A DNA stretch of 64,000 nt from an uncultured Eubacteriales bacterium (lineage in GTDB: Bacteria > Bacillota > Clostridia > Oscillospirales > Oscillospiraceae): contig URXY01000004.1 in assembly GCA_900552015.1 (NCBI GenBank), positions 1 through 64,000 of the forward strand. The letters run 5' to 3'. Each line of letters opens with the position of its first letter. The stretch's first letter is position 1. The position numbers were made by a program, and so were the translations under genes. Positions 8,378 to 16,189 of the stretch are shown here, piece after piece. The notes beneath the pieces were generated by a model. The model was not told the origin of the DNA and did no database searches. It worked only from the letters and a program-made list of their open reading frames with translations.

Positions 8378-8416
8378 AGCATAGCATATTTTTTACCAGA
8401 TTTCCATAGAGTCTGG
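8378..8416 (-). promoter_or_regulatory. hydA promoter with candidate operator
   Basis: Minus-strand extended -10 TGCTATGCT (TATGCT at 8378-8383) has no good -35. The -35 position falls inside an inverted repeat CCAGA-N11-TCTGG (8396-8400 and 8412-8416), as expected for an activator or repressor site. Confidence 0.5.
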
Positions 8417-8469
8417 AAAAAATGTGAGATGCGACAAGTTTTTTGCCGCAAATTCGGAACAATGCCGTA

Positions 8470-8498
8470 TTGAGAAAAAGTTGCCAATGCGGTATAAT
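8470..8498 (+). promoter_or_regulatory. Promoter of the 5'-nucleotidase
   Basis: TTGAGA (8470-8475), 17 nt, TATAAT (8493-8498) is near consensus. It leaves a leader of about 135 nt before the ATG at 8642, in which no other feature was recognised. Together with the hydA promoter it accounts for the 8329-8641 gap. Confidence 0.8.
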
Positions 8499-8641
8499 AA
8501 AATCATACCACATTCCGTTTCATTTGTGCAAAACGCGAACTTTCCGGCGCGCAAACCGACCGAGAGATGTGAAAAGAAGCGGCGCGCCGCAAAGAGCGCT
8601 CAAAGATAAGCGGAATGAAAAATTTGAGGAGGAAAAACACT

Positions 8642-10765
8642 ATGCGCAAGTTCCTATCCGTCCTGCTCGCAATGGCAATGGTCTTCAGCCTGACTGTGAC
8701 CGGCTTTGCGCTCGAGGACACGGCAGACACAAGAGAGCCCGAAGTCATGACCGAAGAAGCGACGATGGCGGGCAAGACCGTCATACTGCACTCGAACGAC
8801 GTCCATGGCGCGGTCGATGGCTATGCCTACATCGCACAGCTCAAGGCCGACTATGAGGCCAAGGGCGCCGAGGTCATTCTCGTCGACGCCGGCGACTACA
8901 GCCAGGGCACGACTTATGTCAGCGTCAGTCAGGGCGCGGACGCTGTGACGATGATGAATACCGTTGGCTACGACGTCGTCACCCTCGGCAACCATGAGTT
9001 CGACTACGGTTACGCACAGCTCAAGGAGAACATGACCAAGGCAAACTTTAAGGTTCTCTGTGCCGACGTTTTTAATGAAGACGGCACGCCCATCTTCGAC
9101 ACGAACTACACTTACACCACCAAGTCCGGCGTGAAGATCGGCTTCTTCGGCATGGAGACGCCCGAGACCCAGACCAAGGCGCATCCCGGCAAGATCAAGG
9201 GCCTGACCTTTGCGACGGATGACGCCTTCACCAAGGCTGCCGCCGACCAGGTCGAGGCGCTCAAGGATGACGATATCGTTATCTGCGTTTCCCATCTGGG
9301 TGTGGGCGCCGAGTCCAAGCCCTATCGCTCCACCGATCTGTACGCTGCCGTCAAGGGCATCGACTTCATCATCGATGGTCACTCCCACACCGTGATGATC
9401 AAGGGCGAGAACGGCGAGCCCATCCAGTCCACCGGCACGAAGTTCGCTAACATCGGCGTCATCGTCATCGACGATGCGAGCAAGAAGATCGAGAGCAACT
9501 CCCTCTTCGAGATCAAGGAAGACACTGCCAAGGATGCGACCGTTGCTGCCGCCGCGCAGAAGATCATCGACCGCATCGACAAGGAGTACAGCGCGGTCTT
9601 TGCCAAGAGTGAAGTGACTCTCAACGGTAAGAAGGCTCCCAACGGCAACCGTGACGGCGAGACCAACAACGGCGACCTGATCACCGATGCAATGCTCTGG
9701 CAGGTCAAGCAGGATGCGGACATCAAGCTGACGGTCGACGACGATCACATCGTTGCCATCACCAACGGCGGCGGTATCCGCGCCGAGATCAAGGTCGGCG
9801 ACGTGACGAAGAACGATATTTTCACAGTCCTGCCGTTCGGCAATACCGTTGACGTTATCTATGTTACCGGCGCACAGCTGCTTGAAGTGCTCGAAGCTTC
9901 CACGTTCTGCCTGCCAGAGTCCATCGGCGGCTTCCCGCAGGTCAGCGGCATCAGCTACACCATCTCTACGGCGGTGCCCTATGACGCCAATGCCGAGACC
10001 TATCCCGCCTCCACCTACTACGGTCCCAAGACCATCAACCGTGTGAGCATTAACAGCATCAACGGCAAGGAATTCAAGGCGGATGACACCTATGCGGTCG
10101 TCACCAATGATTTCTGCTCTGCCGGTGGTGATACCTATTATGCCTTCAAGAGCACGGCCAAGGCCGATAAGGTCGCTACGGGCGTTACACTCGACCAGGC
10201 TCTGATGAACTATGTGAAGACCGAGCTCAAGGGCGTGATCGGCAAGCAGTATGCCGAGCCGCAGGGCCGCATCCTGATGAATCCGTTTGCCGACGTCAAG
10301 GCTTCCTCCTGGTTCGGCAAGTATGTCATCGACCTTTACAATGACGGCATCATCAACGGCACCTCCGCCACCACCTATGATCCCAGCGCTTCCCTGACCT
10401 GGGGCGCGGCGCTCAAGCTCCTGCTCGTCAGCAGCGGCGATCTCAAGGCTGAGGACGCCACCGGCGCCGACTGGCTGAAGAACACAATGGCCAAGGCCGT
10501 TGAGCTGGGCCTCGTTGCCGCCGACCTCGACGGCGCGAAGGATATCTCCCGCCTTGAGTTCTGCCAAGTCGCTGCCAAGCTCAACAAGCTTGCCGAGTCC
10601 AAGACCGAGAGCAAGTTCACCGACTGCACCGACGGTTACGTCATGGCGCTCGTCGACGCGAAGGTCATCAACGGCATGACCGAGACCACCTTCGAGCCTG
10701 CCGCGTCCCTGACTCGCGCGCAGATCGCCAAGATCATCTATCAGCTGAACCTGATCGAGAAGTAA
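8642..10765 (+). CDS. Secreted S-layer-anchored 5'-nucleotidase
   Basis: 707 aa. A signal peptide (MRKFLSVLLAMAMVFSLTVTGFA) is followed by a calcineurin-like metallophosphatase domain (HSNDVHG near 48, VDAGDYSQG near 82, GNHEFDYG near 117, SHLGVG near 218, GHSHT near 247). Next is a 5'-nucleotidase C-terminal substrate domain (NGGGIRAE near 377). From about residue 545 come S-layer homology repeats (FADVKASSWFGKYVIDLYNDGIINGT begins one; cut here as FADV...DGIINGT). It should dephosphorylate nucleotides at the cell surface. Placed among purine-degrading genes, it probably feeds nucleosides to the cell. GGAGG at the 8630s fixes the start. Confidence 0.88.
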   Translation: MRKFLSVLLAMAMVFSLTVTGFALEDTADTREPEVMTEEATMAGKTVILHSNDVHGAVDGYAYIAQLKADYEAKGAEVILVDAGDYSQGTTYVSVSQGADAVTMMNTVGYDVVTLGNHEFDYGYAQLKENMTKANFKVLCADVFNEDGTPIFDTNYTYTTKSGVKIGFFGMETPETQTKAHPGKIKGLTFATDDAFTKAAADQVEALKDDDIVICVSHLGVGAESKPYRSTDLYAAVKGIDFIIDGHSHTVMIKGENGEPIQSTGTKFANIGVIVIDDASKKIESNSLFEIKEDTAKDATVAAAAQKIIDRIDKEYSAVFAKSEVTLNGKKAPNGNRDGETNNGDLITDAMLWQVKQDADIKLTVDDDHIVAITNGGGIRAEIKVGDVTKNDIFTVLPFGNTVDVIYVTGAQLLEVLEASTFCLPESIGGFPQVSGISYTISTAVPYDANAETYPASTYYGPKTINRVSINSINGKEFKADDTYAVVTNDFCSAGGDTYYAFKSTAKADKVATGVTLDQALMNYVKTELKGVIGKQYAEPQGRILMNPFADVKASSWFGKYVIDLYNDGIINGTSATTYDPSASLTWGAALKLLLVSSGDLKAEDATGADWLKNTMAKAVELGLVAADLDGAKDISRLEFCQVAAKLNKLAESKTESKFTDCTDGYVMALVDAKVINGMTETTFEPAASLTRAQIAKIIYQLNLIEK

Positions 10766-10784
10766 GGCGAAGCACAAAACAACG

Positions 10785-10817
10785 AAAAGAGCGCTGCTTC
10801 AAGCAGCGCTCTTTTTT
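10785..10817 (+). terminator. Terminator of the nucleotidase gene
   Basis: Perfect stem AGAGCGCTGCTT / AAGCAGCGCTCT followed by six Ts, 20 nt after the stop. Confidence 0.85.
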
Positions 10818-10832
10818 GCTTCCAACAGGGAA

Positions 10833-10863
10833 GAGGGAGCCGGGGCATCGCCCCGGCTCCCTC
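10833..10863 (-). terminator. Hairpin downstream of ygfK
   Basis: A 13-bp perfect stem GAGGGAGCCGGGG / CCCCGGCTCCCTC lies 15 nt beyond the ygfK stop. On the minus strand it is followed only by a weak T-rich stretch; on the plus strand by GTTTTT. Confidence 0.65.
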
Positions 10864-10877
10864 GTTTTTCGCTTTGC

Positions 10878-13829
10878 TTACAGGTAGAGATAGCTGTACT
10901 TATCGCGCACGGTGAGAATGAGCGCCTCCAGCTCAACGGGAAGATCGTTGTCGCAGGATGCCAAGTCATATTCCTTTACACCGCCCTCGTAGCGCAGGCG
11001 GATCATGTCGTCCTCCTCAAAGAGCACGCCGTAATTCACACTCTCGTCCATGTCCTCGCGCGTATCAAAGAGCGTGAACTTGTCGTGGCAGGGTTCGCTG
11101 GCATACGGGCAGAACTGCGTGCAGTTACCGCACTCGTTGCACATCTTGTCGACGTGGACGATCTCGTGCGAGCCATCGGCCATCTTGATGACGACATTCG
11201 CGCGGTTCGGGCAGGAATCGACGCAGTTTTCACACACGGTGGAGCACTGTAAGCAGCGCTCGCCGTCGCAGACACACTTACTGGCCATCGAGAGGATACC
11301 CTTCTTGGCCTGCGCGTCGAACTCGGTCACATCGGCCTCGGCAGGGATGTCGTAGATGTGCGGGTGACCGACGACGATCTCGGCAAAGCGTGCGGCGTCG
11401 GCAATGCCCTCGACCACGGTGGCGGGGCCGCGGTGCGCGTCGCCCGCGCAGTACACGCCGGGGATGTTCGTCTCGAACGCGGGGCCCTTGCGCTCCATCT
11501 CGATGCCGTTCGCGGCCATGAGATCGGCGTCGACCTGCTCGCCGACGGCGGAGATGACCATGTCGCAGGGGATGGTGAACTGCTCGCCGGACTTGACGGG
11601 GCTGCGGCGGCCGCTCTCGTCCGGCTCGCCGAGGATCATCTTATCGCACAGGAGCTTGCCACGGCTCTGCTTGACGGGCGCGGCCAGCTCGACAAACTCC
11701 ACGCCGTCCGCGATGGCGAGCTGTAACTCATGCTCGTCGGCGGGCATGAATTTCTTCGTGCGGCGATAGAGGATGGTCGCATGCGCACCCATGCGCTTTG
11801 CAACGCGCGCGGCGTCCATGGCGGTGTTGCCCGCGCCGACAACGACGATGTTGCCGCTCAGGCAGGGCTTGACCTGCTTTTTCATGCGCTTCATCCATTC
11901 GATGACACCCTGCACGTTGCCCTCAATGTCGAGCTTGCCGGGCTTCCACGCGCCGGTGGCCATCAGGATGTGGGTGTAGCCCATCTTCTTGAGCTGTTCG
12001 ACGGACGGAGCAGGCTTGCCGAGCTTGATCTCGACGCCGTAGCGCTCCATGAGTGCGATGTCCTTGTCGATGGCCTCGTCGCTGATGCGGAAGGCGGGGA
12101 TAACATAGCGCGGCACGCCGCCGAGCTTGCGCTCGCGCTCGAAGATCGTGGTGGGAACACCCTCGCGGCCAAGGAAGTACGCCGCGGCGATACCGGTCGG
12201 GCCGCCGCCGACGATGGCAACCTTTTTATCCTCGACCGGCTCAGGCATACGGAGGGAGGCCATCAAGGTGTTGTAGCCCTTTTCTGCGGCAAGAAGCTTC
12301 GTCTCGCGGATGTGGACGGATTCCTCGTAGAAGTTGCGCGAGCACTTGCCCTGGCAGCGGTGCGCGCAGATGGTGCCGGTGATGAACGGCAGGGCGTTCT
12401 TCTCGGTGATGAGCTTCAGTGCTGGGCCATAGAGCCCCTTGCGGCAGAGCTCAAGGTATTCGGGAATGTCCTGCTCGATGGGGCAGCCGCCCTTGCAGGG
12501 TGCGGTGAAGCAGTCAAGCAGCGGCACCTGCTCGTCTCTCTTGCGCGAGGGGAGCGGCTTGATGGCTTTGAGATGGTGGAAGTCGTGCAGGGCAGAGGCC
12601 GCAAGATCGGAGATCGCGGCGGGGTCGTTGCCGGAAAAGGCGCGGTAGGGCATATCCTCGACCTTTTCGACCATCTGGTGCAGGCGGTTGTAGCCGCCGG
12701 GCTTCAAGATGGTAGTAGCGACGGTGATGGGCCAGATGCCGGCGGCAAAGAGCTTGTCGCAGTTGAAGTAGTCCGCGCCGCCTGCGAACGAAATGCGCAT
12801 CTTGCCGACAAACTGGCGGGAGATGCGATTGCACATCTCAATCGTCAGCGGGAAGAGGCTGCGGCCGGACATATACATTTCCTCATTGGGAAGCTCGCCG
12901 CGCGTCGTGTCGACGGGGAAGGTGTTGGAAAGCTTGAGACCGAACTCGAGACCCTGCTTGTCCGCGAGCTTTTGCAGCCGCTCGAACATCGGCACGGCGT
13001 CCTCCCACTGGAGGTCCTCGTTGAAGTGGTGCTCATCGAAGACGATGTAGTCATAGCCCATGGAATCGAGGATGCTGCGCGCGGTCTTGTAGCCGAGAAT
13101 GGTCGGGTTGCACTTGACGAAGGTGTGCAGATGCTTTTCCTTGAGAAGATAGCTTGCGATGCGCTCAATCTCCTGCGGCGGGCAGCCGTGGAGCGTGGAG
13201 AGCGTAACGGAGCGGGAAACATTGGGGGAGATCGAGGCGATGAAGTCCTTTTCCTCGGGGAAGAGCTCGGTCAGGACTTTTTTACATTCCTTGAACTGCG
13301 CGGTCTTGCCCGCGTCCATCATGTTGTTGATATAGGTGTTGACCTTGCGGCCCTTGATGCCGTCCAGGTCGTAGCCGACGGACATATTGAACACGAACCC
13401 GTCGGGATCGCCGAAGCCGTAGACCTTGCTCATGATTTTGAGCGCGCACCAGGCCTTGATGTACTCGTCCTGCGCCTGCTGCACGGTCAGCTCGGTCGAC
13501 CACTCCTGGTTGTAGCCCTCGTCAGCGGCGAGGATACAGGGGCGGGGAACACAGGCGGCAAGCTCCGCGCCGTCCATTTTCTGCACGGTCTTGACCTCGA
13601 AAAAGCGCGCGCCGGCGGCATAGGCCGCGATGATATTCTGCGCAAGCTGGCTGTTGGGGCCGGCGGCGGGGCCAAACGGTGTTTCGATGCGCTCGCCGAA
13701 GATCGGCAGGCTCTTGCCGCTTGCGTGATAGTGCTTATGAACGCCGAACACATCGCCGCACTGCGCGTATTCGCTCGTCACCCAGTTCATCAGAGAGTCG
13801 AACGGAATGGGATACATTTTTTCAGACAT
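10878..13829 (-). CDS. ygfK: YgfK-type Fe-S flavoprotein oxidoreductase
   Basis: 983 aa, close to the roughly 1030 aa of E. coli YgfK. Domains in order: an FMN-binding TIM-barrel part like dihydropyrimidine dehydrogenase (1-about 420; ISPNVSRSVTLSTLHGCPP), a cysteine-rich GltD-type adaptor (CFTAPCKGGCPIEQDIPEY near 435), an FAD domain (GGGPTGIAAAYFLGREG), an NAD(P)H domain (GAGNTAMDAARVAKRMG) and a C-terminal ferredoxin-like part with two cysteine clusters (near 850-910). The E. coli gene was named as a putative selenate reductase subunit, but its location suggests electron transfer during purine/hydantoin breakdown. It lies 20 nt downstream of ssnA in one operon. The actual substrate is unknown. 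Confidence 0.88.
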   Translation of the reverse strand: MSEKMYPIPFDSLMNWVTSEYAQCGDVFGVHKHYHASGKSLPIFGERIETPFGPAAGPNSQLAQNIIAAYAAGARFFEVKTVQKMDGAELAACVPRPCILAADEGYNQEWSTELTVQQAQDEYIKAWCALKIMSKVYGFGDPDGFVFNMSVGYDLDGIKGRKVNTYINNMMDAGKTAQFKECKKVLTELFPEEKDFIASISPNVSRSVTLSTLHGCPPQEIERIASYLLKEKHLHTFVKCNPTILGYKTARSILDSMGYDYIVFDEHHFNEDLQWEDAVPMFERLQKLADKQGLEFGLKLSNTFPVDTTRGELPNEEMYMSGRSLFPLTIEMCNRISRQFVGKMRISFAGGADYFNCDKLFAAGIWPITVATTILKPGGYNRLHQMVEKVEDMPYRAFSGNDPAAISDLAASALHDFHHLKAIKPLPSRKRDEQVPLLDCFTAPCKGGCPIEQDIPEYLELCRKGLYGPALKLITEKNALPFITGTICAHRCQGKCSRNFYEESVHIRETKLLAAEKGYNTLMASLRMPEPVEDKKVAIVGGGPTGIAAAYFLGREGVPTTIFERERKLGGVPRYVIPAFRISDEAIDKDIALMERYGVEIKLGKPAPSVEQLKKMGYTHILMATGAWKPGKLDIEGNVQGVIEWMKRMKKQVKPCLSGNIVVVGAGNTAMDAARVAKRMGAHATILYRRTKKFMPADEHELQLAIADGVEFVELAAPVKQSRGKLLCDKMILGEPDESGRRSPVKSGEQFTIPCDMVISAVGEQVDADLMAANGIEMERKGPAFETNIPGVYCAGDAHRGPATVVEGIADAARFAEIVVGHPHIYDIPAEADVTEFDAQAKKGILSMASKCVCDGERCLQCSTVCENCVDSCPNRANVVIKMADGSHEIVHVDKMCNECGNCTQFCPYASEPCHDKFTLFDTREDMDESVNYGVLFEEDDMIRLRYEGGVKEYDLASCDNDLPVELEALILTVRDKYSYLYL

Positions 13830-13849
13830 TGTTTTTTCCTCCCGCTTGC

Positions 13850-15193
13850 TTAATAGGTTCTGTGATTCAGCTCGCCCCAGAGTTTCTTGGCGGCTTCAAG
13901 GATGTGCGCATTTTCGGCTTCCTCGTCGATGCCGACGAGCTCGCGGTCGAGCATGAGGGTCTTGCCGGCGGCGATGGTCGTCTGGCACTGACGGCCCGTC
14001 ATGCCGAAGATCATGTGGCCGTCGATATTCTCGTCGGAGAACGGGGTGAACGGCTTATAGTCCATGACGATGATGTCCGCCGCCGCGCCGGGCTTCAGCA
14101 CGCCGAGCGTGTCGGGGAAGTATTTCTCGCCGATCTTCGCGTTGTTCTTGAAGAGCATGTCCGTGACCTCGCACCAGCCGACGTTCGGCAGGCAGTTCTG
14201 GCTGCGCTGGGAGCAGAGGGCGACCTTGAGGGACTCGAGCATATCGTTCGTGTAGGCGTCGGTGCCCATGCCGAGCAAAATGCCGCGCTTATAGAGCTGG
14301 AGGACGGGGCAGATGCCGATGGCGTTGCCCATGTTGGATTCCGGATTGTTCACGACCATCGTGCCGGTCTCTTTGATGATCTCCATTTCGGCGGTGTTGA
14401 CGTGGATGCAGTGGCCGAGGATGGTTTTGGGGCCGAGAATGCCGTGGTCCTGCAGGCGCTGGACGGGGCGGCGGCCGTAGTTCTGAAGAGAATCGTACAC
14501 ATCATTCATGCCCTCGGACACGTGGATGTGGTAGCCCGTGCGGCCGTTATTGGCCGCGACCATGCGATCAAAGGTCTTATCCGAAATGGTGAAGAGCGCG
14601 TGGCCGCCGAACATCGCCGCGAGCATCGGGTCCTTATTCTTTTCGCATTCGGTGATAAAATCGGCGTTCTCCTGAATGGCCTGTAAGCACTTCTCCTCGC
14701 CGTCGCGGTCTGAGACCTCATAGCACAGGCAGGAGCGAAGGCCCAGGCGCTTGCTCTCCTCGGCAATCGTGTGGAGCGTGCCGGGGATCTCACCGTAAGA
14801 GGCGTGATGGTCGAAGATCGTCGTCACGCCCTGCTTGATGGAGTCCATGTACAGCGCGGTGGCGGAGGCTTTTGTGCCGTCCATCATCAGGTGGCGGTCG
14901 ATGGCCCACCATGTGCCGTCAAGGACTTCGTAGAAGTTCGTCGGGTTGTTGCCGACGATGGAAAGGCCGCGGGCGAGGGCAGAGTAGATATGCGTGTGCG
15001 CGTTGATGAACGCGGGCATGATGACGCCGCCCTTGGCGTCGATGATCTCGGCACCGGGATACTTGGCGCGAAGCATCGCTTCCTCGCCTACTTCGACGAT
15101 CTTCGTGCCTTCGAAGGCGACGGCGCCGTGCTCGTAATAGCCCTGCGCGCCTGCGTCGCGGGTGATGAGACGACCGTTGGTGACAAGTTTCAT
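13850..15193 (-). CDS. ssnA: SsnA-type aminohydrolase
   Basis: A 447-aa amidohydrolase of the chlorohydrolase/guanine-deaminase branch. Metal ligands are visible in NAHTHIYSA near residue 64, HIHVSEG near 225, LGHCIHV near 258 and GTDAYTND near 312. No signal peptide. The family removes amino groups from nitrogen heterocycles; in the ygfK-ssnA set it is linked to purine/urate degradation. The start at 15193 is chosen because AAAGGAGGAG lies 7 nt upstream and homologous proteins begin with MKLV-type residues; the longer open frame runs into untranslated leader. It heads the ssnA-ygfK operon. Confidence 0.88.
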   Translation of the reverse strand: MKLVTNGRLITRDAGAQGYYEHGAVAFEGTKIVEVGEEAMLRAKYPGAEIIDAKGGVIMPAFINAHTHIYSALARGLSIVGNNPTNFYEVLDGTWWAIDRHLMMDGTKASATALYMDSIKQGVTTIFDHHASYGEIPGTLHTIAEESKRLGLRSCLCYEVSDRDGEEKCLQAIQENADFITECEKNKDPMLAAMFGGHALFTISDKTFDRMVAANNGRTGYHIHVSEGMNDVYDSLQNYGRRPVQRLQDHGILGPKTILGHCIHVNTAEMEIIKETGTMVVNNPESNMGNAIGICPVLQLYKRGILLGMGTDAYTNDMLESLKVALCSQRSQNCLPNVGWCEVTDMLFKNNAKIGEKYFPDTLGVLKPGAAADIIVMDYKPFTPFSDENIDGHMIFGMTGRQCQTTIAAGKTLMLDRELVGIDEEAENAHILEAAKKLWGELNHRTY

Positions 15194-15467
15194 AATTGCT
15201 CCTCCTTTTCTGTTGGCTGCGTTTCCCCGCCGCTTGCCACGGCACCGCAAAGGGGAAAGAAAAAAGCGCCTCTCACACAAGCATACCGAATGCTCCCGAA
15301 AGGGGAGCGACCGTACAGCCCGTGCGCGAAGCACTACGTTGCAGCTACCAAACAGTAATTTAGTTTGCAAGAATATTTTACAGGAAACGGGAACAAAATG
15401 CACGTTTTTTCCGTCTCAGTTGATGTAGAAAATGAAATGAAAATTTTGTGCGATCCGTGGAAAGATA
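15194..15467. other. Long ssnA leader with hairpins
   Basis: No gene is seen. The stretch holds a hairpin (GCTCCC, GAAA, GGGGAGC near 15290-15310) and GC-rich segments similar in style to the intergenic repeats. Farther upstream it becomes AT-rich, with possible but weak minus-strand promoter elements (TTGCAA near 15364). Confidence 0.4.
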
Positions 15468-15470
15468 AAA

Positions 15471-15670
15471 AGATGCCCCGCAGCGGCCGTGTAAGCCCCG
15501 CCAAAACCTGCACCATTCTGGACAGGTGGGTCGCCTCTGTCCGGCTTTATTGCTTCCAACGTCCAACCGCAGACGGCAGTCGGGAGGCCTGCAAACCACC
15601 GGAACGTACCAGCGTCCCTTATGACGAAATGTGGGTTTAAAAAGAACTTATCACGCACCCCGCAGGGCAA
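15471..15670 (-). ncRNA. ssrS: Probable 6S RNA
   Basis: On the minus strand this is a roughly 200-nt transcript whose ends pair (TGCCCTGCGG at the 5' end with the 3' CCGCTGCGGGGCA). It has a long irregular internal loop containing TTTTTAAACCC on the 5' side, a small hairpin GGACAG/CTGTCC on the 3' side and a terminal stem with GGCCTCCC. The closing stem followed by TTTTT acts as a terminator. This layout and the 3' segment GGCGGGGCTTACACGGC fit Firmicute 6S RNA, which binds the housekeeping RNA polymerase. It has no coding potential. The identification rests on recalled family patterns, not a covariance search. Confidence 0.68.
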
Positions 15671-15721
15671 ATTCAGTTTACCTCGATGAGACGGAAAAAT
15701 CCGTCGCAAGAGAGAAGAAAC

Positions 15722-16012
15722 TTATTCCTCGTCGGAAAGGATCTGCTCCATGAAGAGGTCGTAGACCTTGTCGATCTCTTCCTCATCGTCGACGGTGACA
15801 AGGAACTCCTCGCCGTCTTCCATCTGGCTCTTGAGGATGACAAGACCGTATTCCTCTTCGTTTTCCTCTTCCTCGCTGTCTTCTTCCATCACTGGGAAGA
15901 AAGCCATATAAGTCGTGCCGTTAAATTCCAGCGCATCGACGTATTCAAGCTCTACATCGTTGCCCTCATCGTCTGTCAGCGTGACAAAATTGGGGCCGAA
16001 CTCCTCACTCAT
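15722..16012 (-). CDS. DUF1292 family small acidic protein
   Basis: 96 aa, strongly acidic. The YrzB-like DUF1292 core is FVTLTDDEGNDVELEYVDAL, with a later YGLVILK segment and the C-terminal DEEEIDKVYDLF. The glutamate-rich insert EEDSEEEENEEE is in the middle. Function of the family is unknown; it is common in Firmicutes near alaS and ruvX. Start at 16012 is chosen for GGAGG 8 nt upstream. It lies upstream of the 6S RNA on the same strand and is divergent from the PBP gene. Confidence 0.85.
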   Translation of the reverse strand: MSEEFGPNFVTLTDDEGNDVELEYVDALEFNGTTYMAFFPVMEEDSEEEENEEEYGLVILKSQMEDGEEFLVTVDDEEEIDKVYDLFMEQILSDEE

Positions 16013-16098
16013 GGGGGACACCTCCTGGTAGTTTGTGAGCGCATTATACTCCACTTCCTACAAAAAATCAAGACAAGATGCACACCTCTTGACAGGCG

Positions 16099-16107
16099 TG
16101 CTATACT
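16099..16107 (+). promoter_or_regulatory. Extended -10 promoter of the PBP gene
   Basis: TGCTATACT, with TATACT at 16102-16107. A TTGACA at 16090 is too close to act as its -35; TGCACA lies at the correct distance but is weak. Confidence 0.5.
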
Positions 16108-16189
16108 ATATTCTGTATTCTTATTGAAACCTGCAACCAACGTTATGCGCACAGCGCGCATATTTTCTAAGCAAAGGAGGAGGCGCTTT

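Noticed and set aside
15686..16189. N-terminal extension of the penicillin-binding protein
   Set aside because: The extension runs antisense through the DUF1292 gene; the true ATG at 16190 has a strong ribosome site right before a typical PBP anchor.
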